Shown: one piece after another, positions 1-11,869 of the stretch | How the letters are laid out: each line of letters begins with the position of its first letter | Position numbering within the stretch: position 1 is the first letter of the stretch | Source of the DNA: Choanephora cucurbitarum | Taxonomy: Eukaryota > Mucoromycota > Mucoromycetes > Mucorales > Choanephoraceae | Direction of reading: 5' to 3' | DNA length: 64,000 nucleotides | Assembly: GCA_025331435.1 (NCBI GenBank) | Contig: JAIWNI010000088.1 | Location: forward strand, 1-64,000 | Translations under genes and position numbers: made by a program | The notes under the pieces: model-generated | What the model was told of the DNA's origin: nothing | What the model saw: the letters and a program-made list of their open reading frames with translations, nothing else | The model's database searches: none

Positions 1-155
1 TTCCGCCTTTGAAAAAACTCGGCTTACTTGGCGAATTATGCGTCATAAATTGGGAGGGGAAAAATTAAAATTAAAAAAGAGATGAATTTTTTAGCCTTCT
101 TTCTTTTCTCTCTCTTTTTTTTTCTCTCCACACTATACATTTGTGGGTGGCTAAA

Positions 156-3100
156 ATGCAGTTACCAGTAGATAAATCTCAGTCAAGTTTATTGACTTTG
201 CATGATGCCATTACCGATTCACCTGTCTATCGGTCTTCTAGCTTACATTTTGATGAACAACTGGACTTACTTGAGAAATGGTTGGATACACTCTCGAAAA
301 ACATGAAGCTTTATGTGGATAAACTCAACAGTAAGCTATTCCTTGATTATGCTGCCTAGATCATTATGCATAATTGACATCCTCTTTCTTTTTCTATCAA
401 GAATTCAACTTGGAAACCAATACTCTCTGTAAAAAAGTCATTCCAGTTGGCATTGATGATATGATGATAGGTAAAGTAAAAGAAAAAAGAACTTATTGAA
501 GATGAAAAGCTAACCCCACAACATCTTCTAGATCCCAATTTTACAGCTGGACTTATCAAGAGTTTCTCTGATGCTTTACAAACAAGCTTAGCCTTTAAGA
601 CGAAATTAGTAAAGTAGCTCTGTGTGTGTGTGAAATTTCTGCGCATCCACCCGAGACTAAGCTTTATTTGATATTCTAGGTTTCAGACTTGGAAGATAAT
701 TTCATTCAACCTCTGCAACTGTTTCTCAAAACCAGCGTAAAAGATTTTAAGGAGTTTAGAAAACAGCATGAAAAGACACTAGAGAGATTTGAGGCACAGC
801 TCTATAAATATGCAGGACAGAGCAAGACAAAAGAAGCATCTGCCATTCGAGAAGAAGCATTTCGAGTGTATGAAGCAAGGAAAGCCTATGTGCGTGTGTC
901 TGGACAACATGTTGTTCGTATGCTGCATTTCCGATCCTTGCTCGAACGTCTCTTGGTCGAGATTTTCTCTTCAGCAACGACTTCACACATTAAGGATTTT
1001 GAAGGCACATCAAAATCCTGGACTCTGTTACAGACTAACTTGACTTCTTGGAAACAGTGGTTGATTGATGTAAGTCAATAGAATGATTTTCAAATGCAAA
1101 CTACTTATGTTTAAAAAAAAAAGGATAAAGAAACCTGTGGTTATCAACTCAATCGACTTCAATCCTCTCGTATCCATTTAGAAAGCAAGTATTTGGCCAT
1201 GATCCGTCCTGCCAGAGATTTAGAGAAATACACATTAAATGCAACTCAAGTGCCACTCAGTAACCGACATTCATTGGACTTTTCATCCGTCATGACCAAC
1301 GGAAATCATCCTAGTCATAAATGGGGCTATCTGTTTGTACGTGGCACTCGCAGTAATTGGTATCGACGCTGGTTCTTTATTTATGATGGGTGCTTTGGCT
1401 CATGTCATGTCAATCCATCGCCAAAGCTGAAAGGATCCATCACATTAGGTGATCGAGTGTCTGTCTTGTTATGTGATATTAAGCCTTTGATGGATATAGA
1501 TCGACGCTTTTGTTTCGAGGTCATGTGTGCTCAACAGTAAGTAACAGAGGCATACTGAATGGCCAGTTTGGCTGATATTGTTTGATAGACCTTCCTTTGT
1601 ACTTCAAGCAGAGACCGAAGAAGAGATGCGTGAGTGGATCAATGCATTTGAGAGATCAAAGCGATTGATGCTTCAGAATGAACAGTTGGACTTAAAGAAA
1701 GGCACCAATTTAACTTCAGCTGGAACAGAGAACGATACCACCAAGGTCGCACCTTATACCATTGATAACCTGCCAACAGAACATGCAGTCTCTGACCAAC
1801 TGGCCAATAAACCCTCCATTGTCATGTTATCATCTTCGCCTGAAACAGAACAACAATCATTTTCGCAATCGACTTCGCTCACACCATTGCTTGTATGGGA
1901 AGCATCGCGTTTATCAACCACATCAACCACAAGCGCACCTGCTTCATCTGCTCAACCTTCTTCGACACAGGCCAATACCGTGGATGCCAATGCTTCCATT
2001 ACAACTGATCCTTCATCATCAGAAAACACAACAGTAGGTGCTAATGGAAACCAAACATCTTCTTCTTGGGGTATACCTTGGGCTTTAGTGCCCAGTATGT
2101 TCCAGGGAGGCAATGCAGATGATATCAGTAGTGAATTACCACCTACACCAGGTTCACCTGCCTTACCTGCTATTACCGATGCCGATGGTCATCAAGTGGT
2201 CTGGCCTATACGAATGGACGATTCAGGTATTCCTAAAGTAGAATTATCGGGATATCCTGCTTCCCTAGAAGAGCGTAACAAAGAACTGCGTCATTTGTTT
2301 GGTGGTGTCAATCCAAATGAAGTGGTACTTACTGGTAAGCTCTTTTTTTTTTAGGATGAAAAAGGATTATGGGGCTAAACACTGTCTGTTTCAATAGATT
2401 TTATTGGTTCTTTAAAGAAAAAGCCTATGCATGAAACATCAGTAGAGACCAAAGAGATGGAAGTCCCACCCAGCCCCACTGTTGCAAATTCAACCATCGA
2501 CAACTTCGAACAAGAACTCAACTCACAATTGACAAGCGCACTCAAGGACCCTTCTTCCAATAACGGTTACTCTTACACTGGTCGTGGATTCATCACCCAG
2601 GAAACATTCTGGTTCTATAGCTGTGTGCTCATGACCTGTGTCAATACAGTCGCTGTGCGTCTTCGAGACATTCAGAACATTCGACTAGTGCGTGATCCTT
2701 CCATAGCTCATACCCATCCTGGATCCAGTCTGACATTGGCCATTGATTTAGACTCAACCTCCAACCATGTCAACAGTCCATTGATCTTTACGACCCTGAT
2801 GGATGATGTGGAAGTGTTGGCTGAAAAACTTAAATTTGCTGTCTCCAATGCTAAAAGTAAAGAGGTAATCATATCATCCTTGGATCGTTTTTCTGTTTCT
2901 TCTGATTTTTTTCTTATGTTTTTTAGCCTGCACCTCTTCAAATCACCTATGATATCATCCATAGTCTTTCTGGTGCTGTCAACAAGAACAAGAACAGCCA
3001 TCAAATCAAAACCATTATCAAATCGACACCTGAACCTGCTCGTTCCAGCTCAGATGTCTTGCCCGATAGTGCCTCTATCAGTTCAGTCCATTCCACCGAT

Positions 3101-4949
3101 GGCAGTAGTACACCCCTCCCAAGTCATTCGACAGATACCAAAAAGAAGAACGCCAAGGCACCTCGAAAGCATTCAGCTCCTACTCAACCTAAATCAGGTG
3201 CTTTAGCAGCCGCCATGATGGCCGCAACTGTTGCTGGTGGTAGTGGCTTCTTTGATGCCAGAAAGGGACTTCAAGAAGAATCCCGTCATTTCCTTCGAGG
3301 CAAGAAATCCAAATCCAATCTCTCGTTCCATCAAGAGGAAGAAGATGTACCCATGCCTAATTCTACACTTCAGTCCGTCACTACAGCTGTCACTTTGAAA
3401 GAAGCAGAAAAACCAAAAGAAAGTTCAAAGAATAGTAAGTAGTGGATCTTGCACAATGGAATAGTTTTAACTCAATGTGATGATAGTGCATGATGTTCCC
3501 GATGGATTCAAAGTGCCTTCTGAACCTGTTTCTTGTGGATGTGCTGATCATTTGGATAAGTTGGAAGCAGAAATAGAAGTGCCTGTGTCTGCTAAGCATT
3601 TATTCTATATCTTGTTTTCAGAAGATAATCCCAATTATCAGGATATTTGGGAAAAGAAGACAGTGGAGAACAAGAGTAGAGGTGAGCAAAACTATTTCTA
3701 TCTTTTTAGAGTGATCACTAATTGATATATACATTAGACCTTTCAATGACACCATGGCAAATGATCAACGGCAAAAAAGAACGTACGCTTAAATACATTA
3801 TACCAGTCAACAACTCCATGGTCAAAGTGAAGGAAGCAGAGGCGGTTGAAAAGCAAACTATAGAAAAGGCAGAAGAATACTTGTAAGTGGTTTAATTTTT
3901 TTGGTTTGATTTTTGTTTTTTCTAAACTCAACGATAGATGTTATACCATATCCACAACAACAAAAACGGCTCAATTACCCTATGCTGATGCATTTATGCC
4001 TTTTGTCAAGTACTGTATTACTTGGGTAGATAGAGACCATTGTAAACTCAGTTGTTATGTGGGTGTCAAGTTCCTCAAGAACATCTTAGTGAAAGGTATT
4101 GTCAACAAGGCTGCTATGAAGGGTATGTCAGAGAACTTGGCTATCTTCATGCCTATCGTTCAGAACGAAACCAGTAAGTCTCAGGGCGCTCAAGACGAAA
4201 AAAGAGAAACAACAGGATCTGTCTCCTTAAAACGCATGGGCACCATCAAGAGACCCTCCAAGGCCGTCAACGAAAGTCAGCCTGATGCTCAACAAGAAAC
4301 ACCGGCTCAGGGATGGTATGCAACTGTGGAGCCTGTGGTGGAAACGATAAAAGATCTTGTGGAGCCTTTACCGATAGCAGTGAAGATGGGCGCTCTTGGA
4401 TTCTTGGTGTTCTTGTTTCTCTTGAGTTGGTTCCGTGCAGGCTCACGGAAGCCAATGGACAGTCAAGTCAACCACCACAGCAGTCATCCTCAACTGGTCA
4501 GTTCACGTGCTGTCTATTTGAGGGATTTAGATGAAGGCCTATTCAATATGCAGCTTCAATCTGCCTATGAACATTCTGAAAGGTAATGCACATAACCCAC
4601 ACACGCCTTCCAATCCTCACAACTAACCCATCTCTCTCTTAGTTTCCGTTCATTTTTGGAATCTAAATCAACCAACCAAACCACAAGAGCACTTAGCCAT
4701 CGTTGGTTTAGCTCTCATCATCATCAATTTGCGATTGAATTGTTGTTCAGTAGAGAGAAACTAGCGATGCTCAGACATGATGCCTTGGTCTTATTCCAAC
4801 TGGTGAATGAAGTAGATGCTCAGTTGCTTGAGAATGAATATATGAATTGGTTAATGGATACCAGACTTCAGTGTCGTGCTTCAGATGTTGATCATACAAA
4901 ACTCAACTGTGATGATGTCAAGCGTCAATTAAGATCCTTTTCTATTTAA
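156..4949 (+). CDS. SIP3/LAM-type BAR-PH-VASt sterol-transfer membrane-contact protein
   Basis: Spliced from 12 exons (156-330, 402-470, 532-608, 680-1069, 1124-1536, 1589-2334, 2398-2864, 2927-3434, 3487-3681, 3738-3882, 3938-4582, 4643-4949), all GT-AG and in frame, giving about 1378 aa. A BAR-like helical region fills residues 1-240. A PH domain (GYLFVRG...WYRRWFF) lies at about 303-398. A Ser/Thr-rich linker follows, then a VASt domain at about 975-1135 (EVPVSAKHLFYILFSED). One transmembrane helix is at about 1209-1228 (GALGFLVFLFLLSWF). This order matches yeast Sip3/Lam3 and Ysp1/Lam1, ER-anchored proteins that move sterol at ER-plasma membrane contacts. The start is the first ATG of the frame, after a CT-rich tract at 100-128. 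The exact sterol ligand and contact site are inferred from the family. Confidence 0.9.
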
Positions 4950-6501
4950 AAATAAAAACGTATGCTACTATGGCTTTCGTGTATGACAATCAAGATGGTG
5001 ATTGGCTCTTTTTCGTAGGGCCTAATAAGAATGTGCTTTTGCACGACCACCCTAAAAAAAAGATGTGTGACAATAAGGAGATAAGTTGGAACAGACTGAT
5101 TAAGTGCAACCTATTCTACTTTTTTTGGCTGAGCTTCTCAATATACAGAAAAACAAAAGTTGTTTTTTGGCTCATGTACCTTTCTGGAACCATCTTTATT
5201 ACTTTTTGTTGTAGTTAAATATAGATAACCTCAAACGCTTTTTATAGAAAAAAATAAGTCAAGGCTGAAGAAAGTGAACTAGTCTAAAAGTAGGCAATAA
5301 ATTCCATAAAAAGGTGACCTGAAAGCAAGAAATAAATGGTAATATAATGGCTATAAAAAGTAAAATTAACTCAATTAAGTTCAAGTATTCATCATTGTGG
5401 ATACAAGAGGGAAAGGGCTAGGTATCACAGTTCCATGATAAAAGTTGGTAAAATTAGCATCTAGACATTACTTTTTTTTTCTTTTTTTTTTAATGATAGT
5501 ATATGCATTTATATTTCGCCACTTGAGATTCAAAAAAAAAAAAACACGGCGCATCATTGAGCCAAGGTAACAGTATAAAAAGCGTTTCTAATTTTAAATC
5601 CTCATTTCAATCTGAATAACACACTGAGTTTCATTTTGTTTCCCTGTTTCCTCGAGATATGAAATGTCACACAATGTTTTTGAAAGAGTGAGTAGAACAG
5701 AAGATAAAATACAAAAAAAAAGATAAAAAAAAATCAAATGAAAAGGGTTGCATTGCAACAAATGAACGAGATGAAATGACTCGAGAAGATGGTTGCTTCT
5801 ATTTTAAACAAGGCAATTCTTTTTTTCTCTCTCTCTTGGCAAAAATAAATAAATAAAAGCGTTTACTTTTTTCCACCTGGGTTTAACTCACAGCCATGAT
5901 CAAAATAGTTTTGGTTTTTTACTTAATTTGGGATTTTTTTTTTATTTTTTATTTTCAGCTTCGCAATCGACTTTTTCCCCCATAAAAAAATACATATGTA
6001 AGAAATACCACATGAGACCATCCTTTCTTTGATCACATAACACCAATTTGATACCAAATAAAGTCTATTTCTACAAGAAAGAAAGAGATCATCAGAGAGA
6101 TGAGATAAAAGTCAGTGTGTAACTCTGTCCCTAAGAGACAATAAACATTAGTAGCACCTAGTGATAGACATGACCACCAGACTAAGAGAGGATACATAAA
6201 ATCCGGGATAACAAAAGTCTTGGCAATTACTCGATAAAGCAAAATTATTTCTGATATTAATTTTTTTTTTATAACAAAAAGTCCAAAAGTAAATAATTTC
6301 ACTTTAAATAGTAATCAAAGCATGCATTTGAACTGTACAACACAATAACATATTTGGGCATCATGTTTAGTCTCTTTTTTTTTTAGATATAAAACTTTTT
6401 TTTTCTCTTATTTTTTCTAATTTGTTTACCTCTTTCTTTTTTTAACTCCTTTTTCTCATTATTTTATGCTTTAAAGAGAAATTATCACCAAACAACAAAA
6501 A
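4950..6501. other. AT-rich intergenic region
   Basis: About 1.55 kb with many poly-A/poly-T runs and no convincing coding frame. A short open frame at 4970-5218 follows directly after the upstream stop codon and looks like 3' UTR. The right end is the presumed promoter of the velvet gene. Confidence 0.6.
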
Positions 6502-8201
6502 ATGAGCTCAAATGGATGCACCTATCGTTTTATCAAAAGCACACTTTCAGGTTCTACTGACCAAATGTAAGCTTGTAGATTTACAGTAGTGAACAAGAGC
6601 TAAACTCTCTATTTAAAGTATGTACGACATCGAGATAAGACAACAGCCTCAACGAGCTAAAGTCAGTTTGATCAATGAGAGAGGTTAGAAATGAAACAAA
6701 AGAGAATTATAATAATCAAACGAATTTCTAAAAAAAAAATCTTTTTTTTGCCTTCATTAGACCGTCGTTCAATTGAACCTCCTCCTATCCTTCAACTTCA
6801 TTGGAGAAACTGTTCAGAAGATGAATTAAAGTAAGAAGAAGAAGAAAAGAAAACGAAAGAAGAGTGTCAACTGACTTATGTTGTCATAGAAAATGTCTTC
6901 AAAGCCCTTTTTACTTTATTGTGGCAAACCTGGTCACTGAAGATGACACTGAAACTCCGTTAGTGCCTGTACAGAATTATCTCTCGGGGACGACCGTGTC
7001 TTCACTTTATCGACTTCGAGATATTGATAATTCAGGTAAAAAAAAATTATCTGCAGTATCAACATCAACCGTCCTTTACTTATATTCTCTCTTTTTAGAT
7101 GGCGGTTTCTTTGTCTTTGGTGATCTCGCAGTCAAAAGAGAAGGCAAATTCAAGTTGAAGTTCTCATTATTCGAGATTGTTGAGTAAGTTACTTTCTTGT
7201 ATCTATTGATCATCATCTAATGTCATCTCTTTAGAGGTCAAGTCAAGAATCGCAAGACTATCTTGTCCGACACATTCACTGTATATATACCAAAGCAATT
7301 CCCTGGTGCTGTCGAAGCTACCTTCCTCTCAAGAACTTTCTCTGATCAAGGTGTCAAGATGAGAATTCGAAAAGAACATCGCCTTCAATCGTATGTTACT
7401 TTGTTAAACATTTAGTTATAGATTCAATTACTTACTTTGTTCTATAGTCGCAAACGAAAGTCAGATGCTGCTACAAAGGAAGTGGCCGAACATAAGCGAG
7501 TGACTAAACAATACCATTCAAAGCACATTGATATGATGGTCGCATCCTCATCTCATCTTGAGCCTGTAAATAATTCAAACTCGGATGTCTTCTTTGGAAA
7601 ATGGCAAGTGGCTTCTCGTACACCTCACCCAAGACCCTCTACTCTCTTGCCTTCCACGCTAAACAATGCCAATTGCTCAGACGACCATCTGCAGTCATTT
7701 CCCAGTCCTGAAAGTACTGTCTATTCCTCCACTCCCTCTGGCTGGCATCAACAAGAACCTGTACATCAGCAAGAGCCTCCCTGTCTCTCAGAGCCTCCAT
7801 ATCGCCCAGAACATGCTGTGCATCGACCCATACCTATGCGTGAAACAAGTTATAAGCCATCATCGCCCCATGTGGCTTCTATCCCCCCATACAGAAGTTC
7901 GATATCATCGCCTCCCTTCAAGTCCGTTGGTTCACCAAGCAATTCATCATTAGCTCAATACCATACCTGCCATGATAGTCACTCACAGCCACTCTCAGCT
8001 GTCAAGCGATTACCTACGCCACCTTCTTGCTTTAGTGAAATTCCTAGAGAAAAACATTGGGGGACTACTTTGCCCCCTTTAAGAGCTATTATGAATTCAG
8101 CGGATCCCTTTCACTCAGAAACTTCTTCTCTCTTTCCACTTTTATTACCCCCACCTTCTACCAGGATTATGGCCAATAAGCCTTTCTATCCTCATTATTA
8201 G
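6502..8201 (+). CDS. Velvet-domain transcriptional regulator
   Basis: Seven exons (6502-6566, 6619-6683, 6761-6830, 6890-7035, 7099-7183, 7235-7390, 7448-8201) encode about 446 aa. The velvet domain spans about residues 20-195 with the family landmarks: [25 protein letters not shown], a SLYRL strand, [24 protein letters not shown], and [27 protein letters not shown] basic SRKRKSD stretch just after it could be a nuclear localisation signal. The remaining 250 residues are rich in Pro, Ser, His and Gln. Velvet proteins (VosA, VelB, VelC, VeA) bind DNA as dimers and link development to secondary metabolism in fungi. Which of these subtypes this is cannot be told from the sequence alone. The start ATG at 6502 gives a short first exon. 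Confidence 0.9.
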
Positions 8202-8798
8202 ATTTTATTCTTCGTATGTATATCCCCCACCACCACCACATTCCTTTCATTCAACACTATGTTTCCTTGTACAGTTTTTTTATCCTTATTTATTATAACC
8301 AGCCATTAGCCATCAATTTTCTTCTTTTCGATATGTATATGTTCATCTCATCAGTTAAATAAACAAAAAAACAGACCTATGATTCTTTTCTATACGTAAT
8401 GGTCATCTTGCTTGTGCTTAAAGAGGCGTTGTTTGATTACGTAAACACAGATAGAGTCTAACCGCATTTGTGTTTATGAAAGAGAAAGAGCTCTTTATGT
8501 TGAACGGTATACTAAAGAGGAGTATATGGCACTCAATCTATCAACAAAGTGACGCTCTTGTTGAATGACATAATACTTTCAGGCTAATTCAGAAAGAAAA
8601 AAAAAGCGACTCTTATTTCATTGTATGAAGACAATGTTACACTAACCCATTCAACTTTTGACAGAAATAGACTTGACGACTTTCCTTTCTGATAGGCATA
8701 CTTTATTCATATGTTTGTGTAAAAATCTAGATGAGTGGTGTTGAATGATAAGGGCTTGAAACAGATGTACATGTCTCATGTATATTTTTTGACGATGA
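8202..8798. other. Intergenic region, no gene seen
   Basis: 3' flank of the velvet gene followed by AT-rich sequence. No frame with recognisable protein features on either strand. Confidence 0.55.
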
Positions 8799-8996
8799 TT
8801 AGTTTAGTATCCATTGTTTTACTACATCTTTTGGCACAGAATGACGATCCACCAAATGTCTTTTGACAACATACTTTTTAGAAAACTTTTCTTTACATAT
8901 TGGACACATAGGTACTGGTTTCTGAATGATACTAAAGACACTTGTGCCAGGTATAGATGATTTGACCATACGGGCTCTTCTTGGAGTTGATTGCAT
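8799..8996 (-). CDS. Tiny single C2H2 zinc-finger protein (hypothetical)
   Basis: A single-exon frame of 65 aa starting at ATG 8996. It holds one C2H2 finger (CPICKEKFSKKYVVKRHLVDRH; C-x2-C then H-x4-H) after a basic N-terminus (TPRRARMVK). One finger alone rarely binds DNA with high specificity, so it could be a small accessory protein, an exon of a larger unrecognised gene, or a decayed copy. It sits about 175 bp from the convergent-side end of UBC9, on the same strand. The zinc-binding residues are visible; function is unknown. Confidence 0.45.
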   Translation of the reverse strand: MQSTPRRARMVKSSIPGTSVFSIIQKPVPMCPICKEKFSKKYVVKRHLVDRHSVPKDVVKQWILN

Positions 8997-9172
8997 ATTT
9001 TTTTAAAGAAAGAAAGGTGAAAGAAAAGAGAGAGATTTCAGTCAAACTGACCTTCAAAATAATTGAAATCACCCTTTTGCCTTATCTAACCCCCCATGAA
9101 AAGGTTTTAGTGTACGGTAAATACAACTGTGCATTAAGAAATAAGGCTTTCCAACATTTATTTTTTTTATTG

Positions 9173-9941
9173 CTATGTTCTGTTTGCCAAAGCTTGTTCA
9201 CGCACTCTTCTTTCATACTCCTTTTTATCCTTTCTATTGACACAAAAATGATTTAAATATCCTTTTCGTTTGATTCCTCATGTTTGTTCTTTACCTAAAT
9301 AACATATAAGCTTCTTGTTGAGCAGGACTTTCAGGGTTAGGATCATTCAATAGATCTTGAACACCAAGAAGAATCTACATCACACACGCTTTAGCACAAT
9401 GCCTCTCACAAGATCTCACTAGTAGCTTACCTGCTTCACAGTAATAGCTGGTTTCCAACCTTCATCTTCATTCAAGATAGATAAACAAACAGTGCCTGAT
9501 GGATAGACATTGGGATGAAACAAAGGTGGTGTAAATTTACATTTAGGTGGTTTGCTAGGATAATCTTAATGAAAAGTCAATGTCAACACGTCTTTCTTTT
9601 TCAATTGTCTTATCAAAACCTTCAGGAAATATCATTGTCAATTTATAAGTTGCCTTTTCCCATGGCGTCTATAGAACAAGTATGAGTGTATGTTGCTCCA
9701 AAGCTTGTAAGTACTTACGTCTTCTTTTCCGGGAATACCACAAGTCCAGTTCATGAGATCCAATGAGTTATCTGGGTTTTTACCTGGTCTTGCCCAAAAG
9801 CCCTAAAATGATAGTTTGAATAAGCTTTTCTCTTTTATGAACAAATGAAAGGGATTTACGAGATCTAGTTACATGAGGATGATCCTTTCTCCATTGCTTT
9901 CGTTCTTCCATCAGTCGACTACGGGAAATGCCTGAACTCAT
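9173..9941 (-). CDS. ubc9: SUMO-conjugating enzyme UBC9
   Basis: Six exons on the minus strand (9941-9873, 9802-9719, 9668-9620, 9564-9431, 9374-9295, 9233-9173) give 158 aa, the usual UBC9 length. It starts [20 protein letters not shown] and includes [16 protein letters not shown] with the catalytic Cys at about residue 94, then a C-terminal [10 protein letters not shown] helix. UBC9 is the only E2 for SUMO and passes SUMO from the E1 Aos1-Uba2 to lysines in target proteins, mostly nuclear. The intron at 9565-9619 has a weak GTTTTG donor; reading through it gives an apparent frameshift and stop, but splicing it restores [14 protein letters not shown] exactly. Nothing suggests a pseudogene. 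Confidence 0.95.
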
Positions 9942-11308
9942 TTTTTTTTTGTGATGTATGCTCTAACGCTTGTAAAAAGAAAGAAAAAAATATATATATA
10001 CAGGAAAGTGAAGTTTTTTTTTTTGAGAGAGATCAAAAATTTAGAACGCAGCTCATCAAATCATGAATGATCACCTTCAATAGGAGTACTGGTGGTTTGT
10101 ATATAGTCTGTTTACTTCTGGTGTTTTCATTTGTAGCCTATGAATTATGCTTATCTGTATTGAGTCAGTACTTGGCCAAGTTTAATGTCTTGTAGCTGTT
10201 GTTAGACTCTTATCATTTAAAATGGGTGATTTACTTACTTCTCCAATAGATCACATCATCCCACTCTCTCTCCCTCTCTTTGGTTGCTATTTATTCAACA
10301 GATGTACTTTTCTTTAAAGTGGCAACAAACAATGAAATTTGGCAAAAGGGTTTTATTGTATATATGCCTTTAATGGCGTCATTAAACATAGTTGCAGACA
10401 ATGAGAGTAGCAATGCAACCACTATTTTAAAATGAGGTTGTGAATTTATCGATTTCTGCTAACTTTGTTGCCTCAACACAGAAAGTTCAGTAAAGTACAA
10501 GGTATTGGCAAAAGTTGCTATAAGCTACGAAAGTGTTTGCTACTAATGCAAAGTATATCAAGTATTATGAGTGATCTTACACACAATTCTACCATAAAAA
10601 AGGGGGATATGTGCTTATATAGTTTCAAACTCGAAGAGCTGTGAAATAAATTGTATAAGATGAGGGCTTCATGTTCTAGTTATTAAGATAAATCTGTTTT
10701 TGAGATTTTCTTTTTTCTTTTCTACCACAAACAATCAATCAGGAACAAGTGTGGCTTCAAGTATGAGACTATTTTAAATTGATGATATATTGACCTACTT
10801 AGTATATGCTCTACTCAACCAGTTGACTTAAAAAATAAAGATATCATGCTAAAGAAAGGAAGCCATGAATTGGCTTGTGTCTTGTAGTGAACAAGTGGTG
10901 TTACTGACAACACATAGTCAGCAGAGATGGACTTCTTTGTTTCAAACTTGTCTTTTGTTCTTCATTGCGTGAATAGATCATTTTCAAAAGAAGTTGAAAA
11001 CTTGACCCATCTCTTTGCTGTAAATACTTGTTAAAAAATAAAAACTCGCTCTTCTTTCTCTATCTTTTTTTCTCTTCATCATCCTTAAAGACCAACGATG
11101 TCAATCAACAGGAACACTTCTCGGGAGCATGTAAGAGAGCGAGAAAGAGACAAGATAACATGACTTTGACACTAACAAAACATCTCAGTGGCGAGCGCAT
11201 GCTGACGAGCAAACCCAACAAAGCCTTGATTTTTTTACCAGCGATTCCGTTTCTGATAACACACATCACTCAGATACTTTAACTGAATGCGAAAATCATA
11301 TCTATCAA
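9942..11308. other. Intergenic region, no gene seen
   Basis: About 1.35 kb of AT-rich sequence between the divergent UBC9 and GRF-like genes. The start side of UBC9 has a poly-A/T tract (9942-9950 and 10013-10024). An open frame at 11028-11282 has no recognisable features and was not called. Confidence 0.55.
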
Positions 11309-11869
11309 ATGAGTATTGTCTTACCTACAACACACCAATGCTTCTGTCAAAAGCCAGCCCATCGTGTGTACACTTATGAATATGGTCCTATCCTAGAATG
11401 TCATAAGTTTGGACAAGACGCTTCTGAAGCAACGTTCACCTGTGGATTTCATGTCCATGAACTCAGTTGGACTCCCTTCTGCGACCACATTCGTCAAGGC
11501 AACCCCGTGCCTGATCGATTGGCAGTCCTCAGAACCTGTTGTCTCTACAACTTTACATTTTGCGCCTTATTCAATACAACCAACGATTGCATGCTTCGTC
11601 CGCCTTTGGCTTTACCTGAATGTTTCTGTCGTCGCTCTGTCGTCATGCGCAGGCACCCTCAAGAGGGACTGCAGTTTACCTGTGCTAACATAGCAATAGA
11701 TGGTGCTCAGAAGTGCAGTTGGTTATTAAATGCAAGGGAAGTTGCGTTTCCTCGACCCAGGTTCACTTTACACACCTATGTCAGTCATGAAGAATACGTT
11801 CAACGTTATCAGACTGTTTTACAAGAGATTCATGAAGAAATAGAGCTTTACGGAAGAGAGATGATGTAG
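11309..11869 (+). CDS. Small cysteine-rich protein with two GRF-like zinc modules
   Basis: An intronless 186-aa frame. Two similar cysteine modules can be seen. The first has C-F-C at residues 11-13, then GPILECH, then a CGFH...LSW segment. The second has C-F-C near residue 110, then GLQFTC and KCSWLL. The spacing (CxC, then GxxFxC, then CxF/WxxW) is like the GRF zinc finger, which binds single-stranded nucleic acid in proteins such as APE2 and TOP3A, but the match is by eye and imperfect. A helical tail (YQTVLQEIHEEIELYG) ends the protein. Its function is unknown. The single exon and isolated position would also fit a lineage-specific gene. Confidence 0.55.
   Translation: MSIVLPTTHQCFCQKPAHRVYTYEYGPILECHKFGQDASEATFTCGFHVHELSWTPFCDHIRQGNPVPDRLAVLRTCCLYNFTFCALFNTTNDCMLRPPLALPECFCRRSVVMRRHPQEGLQFTCANIAIDGAQKCSWLLNAREVAFPRPRFTLHTYVSHEEYVQRYQTVLQEIHEEIELYGREMM

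Noticed and set aside
4970..5218. 82-codon open frame after the LAM gene
   Set aside because: Directly follows the stop codon and ends in a hydrophobic tail without family features; more likely 3' UTR.
9565..9619. Frameshift and in-frame stop in UBC9
   Set aside because: The stretch is an intron (GTTTTG...TTAAG). Removing it restores [14 protein letters not shown] and the full 158-aa protein in frame, so UBC9 is intact.
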